A DNA stretch of 64,000 bases from Paraglaciecola chathamensis S18K6. GTDB lineage: Bacteria > Pseudomonadota > Gammaproteobacteria > Enterobacterales > Alteromonadaceae. The DNA is taken from contig BAEM01000022.1 of the NCBI GenBank assembly GCA_000314955.1, positions 186,001-250,000 on the forward strand. Direction: 5' to 3'. Positions within the stretch are counted from its first letter, which is position 1, and each line of letters begins with the position of its first letter. The position numbers and the translations under genes are program-made. Below are positions 63,114 through 64,000 of this stretch, one piece after another. The notes under the pieces are model-generated. The model was not told the origin of the DNA and did no database searches. It saw only the letters and a list, made by a program, of their open reading frames with translations.

Positions 63114-63509
63114 ATGGCGAAACCTCAACCATTCGCAGGTATACCGAATAGGGTTAATGATCATCCTGATTTCAATAAATTGTCTGGTAATGAAATACGT
63201 TTACTCCTTTGGTTTGCTTATCAATACAAAGGCAAAAATAACGGGAAGTTGTGCGCGGTTTGGTCGCAGGTAAAACACCGCGGGTTTAAATCACAAACAA
63301 CGCTCAGTAACGCTATAAAAGGATTGAGGCAAAAGGGGTTTATTGAATTGAGTAAAGGTAACGCACTCACTCAAAACGGCAGGACACCAAACTATTATGC
63401 CATTACGTGGGAAATGGTAAATGACATACCAGGCTTTCAAATGGATTTAAAGCCAACTAGAACCGCACTGAGGACGTTTATTGATGTTGTTGATAAACAT
63501 AAACCTTAA
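63114..63509 (+). CDS. Winged-helix protein, possible replication or control protein
   Basis: A 131-residue protein. LSGNEIRLLLWFAYQYKG and the segment SQVKHRGFKSQTTLSNAIKGLRQKGFIELSKG (split over residues 46-80) form a clear winged helix, like the N-terminal domains of small replication initiators and phage regulators. TPNYYAITWEMV follows as a wing strand. The ATG is preceded by AGGGGG. Its gene stands immediately before a cluster of spaced palindromic repeats (63518-63677), which it may bind. The function is not established. Confidence 0.72.
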   Translation: MAKPQPFAGIPNRVNDHPDFNKLSGNEIRLLLWFAYQYKGKNNGKLCAVWSQVKHRGFKSQTTLSNAIKGLRQKGFIELSKGNALTQNGRTPNYYAITWEMVNDIPGFQMDLKPTRTALRTFIDVVDKHKP

Positions 63510-63517
63510 ATTTTCCA

Positions 63518-63677
63518 TACTCCAGTTTCTGGAGGATAAAGGCTGTTTGTACTCCAGTTTATGGAGTATGCGAAACTTTTATACTCCACTTTCTGGAGGA
63601 TGCGGAAAAAACCAAACTTAGTAAAAACAATCACTTATCGATTTATCAACCAATCTCGCATACTCCAGTTTCTGGAG
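63518..63677. repeat. Four iteron-like TACTCCAGTTTCTGGAG palindromes
   Basis: Copies start at 63518, 63550, 63582 and 63661, each an inverted repeat CTCCA-N5-TGGAG preceded by TA. The first three are exactly 32 bp apart (three helical turns) and the fourth 79 bp further on. The second copy extends to a 19-bp palindrome (63550-63568). Such phased sites suggest cooperative binding by one protein: an origin with iterons, or an operator/partition site. Confidence 0.85.
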
Positions 63678-63780
63678 ACCTTAATAGTTAGCCATACATA
63701 CAGTTTATTTAAACTGATTCAGTCTTTAAAAAACCACTTCTTAAAGGCTATTTATAATCGGGCGCAGTAAACAGGCTGAA

Positions 63781-63820
63781 TTACCCGAAAAAGGGTAAGC
63801 GGTTACCCTAAAAGGGGTAT
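63781..63820. repeat. Two TTACCC-N6-GGGTAA palindromes
   Basis: TTACCC-GAAAAA-GGGTAA lies at 63781-63798. A near copy, TTACCC-TAAAAG-GGGTAT, lies at 63803-63820, 22 bp further on (two helical turns). These look like paired binding sites for a dimeric protein. Confidence 0.65.
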
Positions 63821-63896
63821 GTATGTTTAGGTTTTTATCTAACGGCATGTGCTCACAGGCTAATCAGTCATTACCATTCAAAAATGTTTCAGATTA

Positions 63897-63995
63897 AAAC
63901 CGTTCGCTAAACCGAAAGAAAAACCGATTCAAAGCCACGCAGAGCGAGAGGTACAGGCTAGAACTAAACCGATAGATAAACCGATGCCTAAACCG
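63897..63995. repeat. AAACCG repeats with a 12-bp period
   Basis: AAACCG starts at 63897, 63909, 63921 and again at 63966, 63978, 63990: two sets of three with exact 12-bp steps. All lie in one codon frame (Lys-Pro), open from a stop at 63861 to the window end, but that frame has no ATG, GTG or TTG start before the repeats. They may be origin iterons or the start of a Lys-Pro-rich protein. Confidence 0.65.
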
Positions 63996-64000
63996 TTAGG

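Larger units (their letters stand above)
59999..64000. mobile_element. Integrated element at tRNA-Val(GAC), left part
   Basis: The element begins at the tRNA-Val 3' fragment and continues past the window. It contains a DUF4102-type tyrosine integrase, a coupled unknown gene, an AlpA-like DNA-binding protein, two small proteins and several clusters of short repeats. From the orientation of the fragment, the intact tRNA-Val gene should be at the right end, on the minus strand, outside the window. It could be a phage satellite, a defective prophage or an integrative plasmid-like island; too little is visible to decide. Confidence 0.82.
63678..64000. other. Region without a clear gene at the window edge
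   Basis: No gene with a normal start is supported here. The stretch holds two palindrome copies at 63781-63820 and AAACCG repeats at 63897-63995 and is probably a control or origin region, or the start of a gene continuing outside. Confidence 0.5.

Noticed and set aside
63518..63677. CRISPR array
   Set aside because: Repeats are 17 bp palindromes with 15-bp gaps, only four copies, one irregularly spaced, and no cas genes; iterons or operators fit better.
63561..63770. 69-codon plus-strand open frame across the palindromic repeats
   Set aside because: It runs through the repeat cluster, has no good ribosome binding site and no protein-like pattern.

Overview
The window looks like chromosome of a marine gammaproteobacterium of the Alteromonadaceae (Paraglaciecola/Glaciecola/Alteromonas-like). 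This is judged from protein resemblance by eye and from gene order: serC-aroA-cmk-rpsA, dapA-bamC-purC, arsC-wrbA-DUF2069 / hda-DUF2066 / purM-purN-DUF3108, thrS-infC-rpmI-rplT-pheS-pheT-ihfA, a 367-residue PurC and an FadE with an N-terminal membrane segment. No database search could be run.

Layout. 1-7063 (minus strand): rpsA (cut by the window edge), cmk, aroA, serC and gyrA. 7344-8721 (plus): ubiG and a MupP/Gph-type phosphatase. 8728-8775: two NrdR boxes 32 bp apart, then a long leader and nrdA (9105-11420). 11421-23431: an integrative element lying between nrdA and nrdB. It holds a tightly coupled six-gene operon (three tyrosine-recombinase-fold proteins, two small helical proteins, a RecD-like helicase) and a mercury-resistance cargo, merR-merT-merP-merC-merA. 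23432-24831: nrdB and yfaE, the displaced rest of the nrd operon. 24893-30092 (minus): asnB, purC, bamC, dapA. 30253-43255: gcvR, bcp, perM, bepA, a TlpA-like thioredoxin, arsC, wrbA, DUF2069, hda, DUF2066, purM, purN, DUF3108 and fadE. 43419-50578 (minus): ihfA, pheT, pheS, rplT, rpmI, infC (AUU start), thrS. 50739-59251: a START-domain protein, a pteridine-reductase-like SDR, a DUF3080 lipoprotein, a DEDDh exonuclease, a cNMP/CBS/DUF294 protein, a BCCT transporter and a porin.

59999 to the window end is the left part of a second integrated element. It starts at a 3' fragment of a tRNA-Val(GAC) gene, the expected attachment-site scar. Next come a DUF4102-type integrase, a coupled unknown gene, an AlpA-like DNA-binding protein, two small probable DNA-binding proteins, and three clusters of short repeats that may be an origin or operators. 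The intact tRNA-Val should lie beyond 64000.

The most interesting parts are (i) the 12-kb recombinase-trio/mer element that splits the class Ia ribonucleotide reductase operon and separates nrdB from the NrdR boxes, (ii) the six-gene recombinase-helicase operon itself, which resembles the cores of strand-biased circularizing (SE) or gamma-mobile-trio elements, and (iii) the repeat-dense tRNA-Val element at the right end.
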